A stretch of 64,000 nucleotides of DNA, taken from positions 13,484,447 through 13,548,446 of the forward strand of contig NC_134030.1 in the NCBI RefSeq assembly GCF_964204645.1, written 5' to 3'. The stretch comes from Tubulanus polymorphus (Eukaryota; Nemertea; Palaeonemertea; Tubulaniformes; Tubulanidae). The number at the start of each line of letters is the position of its first letter. The first letter of the stretch is position 1. Positions 61,984-64,000 of the stretch are shown here, in pieces. The translations under genes and the position numbers were made by a program. Below the pieces are notes generated by a model. The model was not told where the DNA came from. It saw only the letters and a list, made by a program, of their open reading frames with translations, and searched no databases.

Positions 61984-64000
61984 AAGCGCACAGCAAAGAA
62001 TATTCACAAAATATTGTCAAAAAATGTTATTTTTAGTTCGTATTTCTCCGTAGAAACCGATTGGAAGACTGGATTCGAATCCCACAAAAAGCACAGTCCC
62101 TTAGCAACGGGTCGAATTTTTTAGAATAACAAGCGCGCCGGTTTCACAGCATCACTAAGGGTCGAGTCCCGAAGAATAACGCGTGCGCGCGGTCCGCGTG
62201 TTACAAAATGACCGACCCGCCCCACACACAAGAACTGAATAATTAACTAAAAATTTTGCCAATCCTTGGGAGTAAAATGCCGTTCGTTTTTTAACATATC
62301 GTATCTTTTTTTTACTCCCGTTTTTCAAACGTTATTCCCCTTTTCCGTTTCGAATAAAATTCGCTATAAAAGTAATAATCCGTATTTAAAATACCGTTGT
62401 TCCATTAATTCCGTACCCATGCAACCCGTTGATATAAATTTTATTCTCGTGAAATCCATAAAACAATAGTCTCTCAATATGTAATCAACATTCCAAAACT
62501 CCCACGTTGTTTTTTGCAGAAAATGATTTTAAAAATTTAATCACGGGTCCCTTAATTCGCCTGAAGAACTATCATAATTTGGGGTGATAATTTTCTTTGG
62601 TCTCGCCACCGGGTGCCTTCCTTCGGCAAAACCTACATATTTTACAATGTAGAACTAGTGGGAACAAATTGCTTGTGTAAAACATATAAAACCGTTAAAG
62701 CCGTTCGTAGAACATATCTGACGATACAGAAAGATTTATTGTCGTATGAAAGATAAAACAAACAAGGCTTTCAATTTGTAATTAACACTCCCAAAGCATG
62801 TTTTTTTTCGCAAAGAATTCCTTTTCTATATTTGATCACGGCGAATCTTCGCTCATAGATCTTCGATCTCTTGGGTGATTTTCTTTGGCCACAGACCACG
62901 CCGAACACAGGTGCCCCCGCGAAACCTATGTTTTTTTACAATGTAGAATTCTATATGAGTTGGGAAGGGCACTCGCCTCTATTTATTTATTCATTAAAAC
63001 TTAAGACTGGCTGTGCGCTTCATCAAGTTTCGACTTAGACATATTAAGCGCACAGCGAGCGCAGAAGGCGCGAGCTGGAAGCTCCTTAAGTTAATCTCGC
63101 GTATGAGGCAAATTCAAATTTTCTATATTTCTCCATACCGTCCTCAAAAAATGTAGTTTACATCCGGGACACATGGGCATTGGCTAAATCGTGGCAACAA
63201 AAATGACGGTCACGGACGGACTTTCGTCGAGACTTCCTGGCCGCGACGAGCGGGCAGTTTAAATACGTGAATGAAGGATAATCAAAATGATTTTGTGTAA
63301 TTTGTAGAATATTTACAAAGAATATTCACAAAATATTGTCAAAAATGTTATTGTCAGTTCGTATTTCTCCGTAGAAACCGATTGGAAGACTGGATTCGAA
63401 TCCCACAAAAAGCCACAGTCCCTAGCAACGGGTCGAATTTTTTAGAATAACAAGCGCGCCGGTTTCACAGCTTCACTAAGGGTAGAGTCCCGGAGAATAA
63501 GGTGCGCGCGCGGTCTGCGCGTTACAAAATGACCGTCCCGCCCCATACAAGTACTGAATAATTAACTCAAAATTTTGCCTATCCCTGGGAGTAAAATGCC
63601 GCGTTTTTGTAACATATCTTATATTAATGTGTCTTTTACTCCCTTGACACATTATTCCCCTTTTCCGTTTCGAGTAAAATTCGTATACGCTATAATCCGT
63701 ATTTAAAATGCCGTTTTTCCATTAATTCCGTACCAATGCAACCCGTTGTAATACTTAGGAGAAATCTTTAGTGTAAAACATATAAAACTATTGAAGCCAT
63801 GAGATTTAATGTAGAAATCTGACTTTTTTTAACTCAAGAAAAATCCATTCTCGTGTAATCGATAAAACAATAGGCTCTCAATATGTAATCAACGTTCCCA
63901 AACTCCCACGTTGTTTTTCGCAGAAAATGATTTAAAAAAAAATTTCATCACGGGTCCCTTAATTCGCTCGAAGGTCTATCATATTTTGGGTGATTTTCTT
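61984..64000 (+). repeat. ~1.3 kb tandem repeat (family D), two partial units
   Basis: 61993-63050 and 63319-64000 match almost throughout: CAAAGAATATTCACAAAATA, GAAACCGATTGGAAGACTGG, 'attcgaatcccacaaaaagc', 'aataacaagcgcgccggttt'. The first unit lacks ~260 bp that precedes the match in the second. A GGATTCGAATCCC motif could act as a Pol III B box, but no A box was identified. The array continues beyond the window. No coding content. Confidence 0.8.

Noticed and set aside
62055-62090. Possible Pol III promoter in family D (GGATTCGAATCCC)
   Set aside because: B-box-like motif alone, with no A box or terminator in register. Kept only as a remark in the repeat entry.

Overview
The window is animal nuclear DNA, almost certainly from a ciliated, probably marine, invertebrate. 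The only host gene seen is the 3' part of TRAF3IP1 (IFT54, an intraflagellar-transport protein), in three spliced exons on + (3214-3339, 8759-8982, 10700-10856) separated by multi-kb introns full of repeats. The rest is a graveyard of transposons. I cannot place the species from the sequence alone.

Layout. (1) 1-17.5 kb: TRAF3IP1 exons embedded in repeats: a ~1.1 kb dispersed family (A), a ~150 bp minisatellite, a ~1 kb piggyBac-type element with TTAA duplications and a transposase N-terminus relic, and a 748 bp foldback element with a 6 bp target duplication. (2) 17.5-40 kb: a CR1/L2-like LINE on - whose ORF1 carries a DnaJ (J) domain, a PHD finger and an SGNH esterase domain, followed by AP-endonuclease and reverse transcriptase. 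It is split by a complete 17,236 bp Polinton/Maverick (P1, 21147-38382) with 92 bp perfect terminal inverted repeats and a CATGGT target duplication. (3) 40-58.5 kb: LINE and family A fragments, then a second, decayed and rearranged Polinton (P2, recognisable from about 43426 to 57000) that was later hit by a 2.2 kb repeat. (4) 58.4-62 kb: a short palindrome built from Polinton termini, a DIRS-like RNase H fragment, and a third Polinton (P3), inverted relative to P1 and truncated inside its integrase. (5) 62-64 kb: about 1.3 kb tandem repeats.

P1 is virus-like. It has protein-primed DNA polymerase B, single and double jelly-roll capsid proteins, a packaging-type ATPase, an rve integrase with chromodomain, several small membrane proteins, and a - strand zinc-finger gene whose C-terminal half resembles poxvirus-type late transcription factor VLTF3. 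Genes are 3-40 bp apart, and nearly every start codon lies in a T-run followed by TATAAATG or AATAAATG, which looks like a poxvirus late promoter. PolB carries a LAGLIDADG intein in the YxDTDS active-site motif. I found no adenain-like maturation protease. Several P1 genes have single stops or frameshifts, so P1 is a young but inactivated copy. P2 and P3 share its gene families, and comparing the three copies shows which small genes and non-coding blocks are conserved.

The genes would work together as in other Polintons: PolB copies the element, integrase inserts it with 6 bp duplications, and the capsid proteins plus ATPase would allow particle formation. Activity of this copy is not supported, because polymerase, integrase and ATPase are all interrupted.
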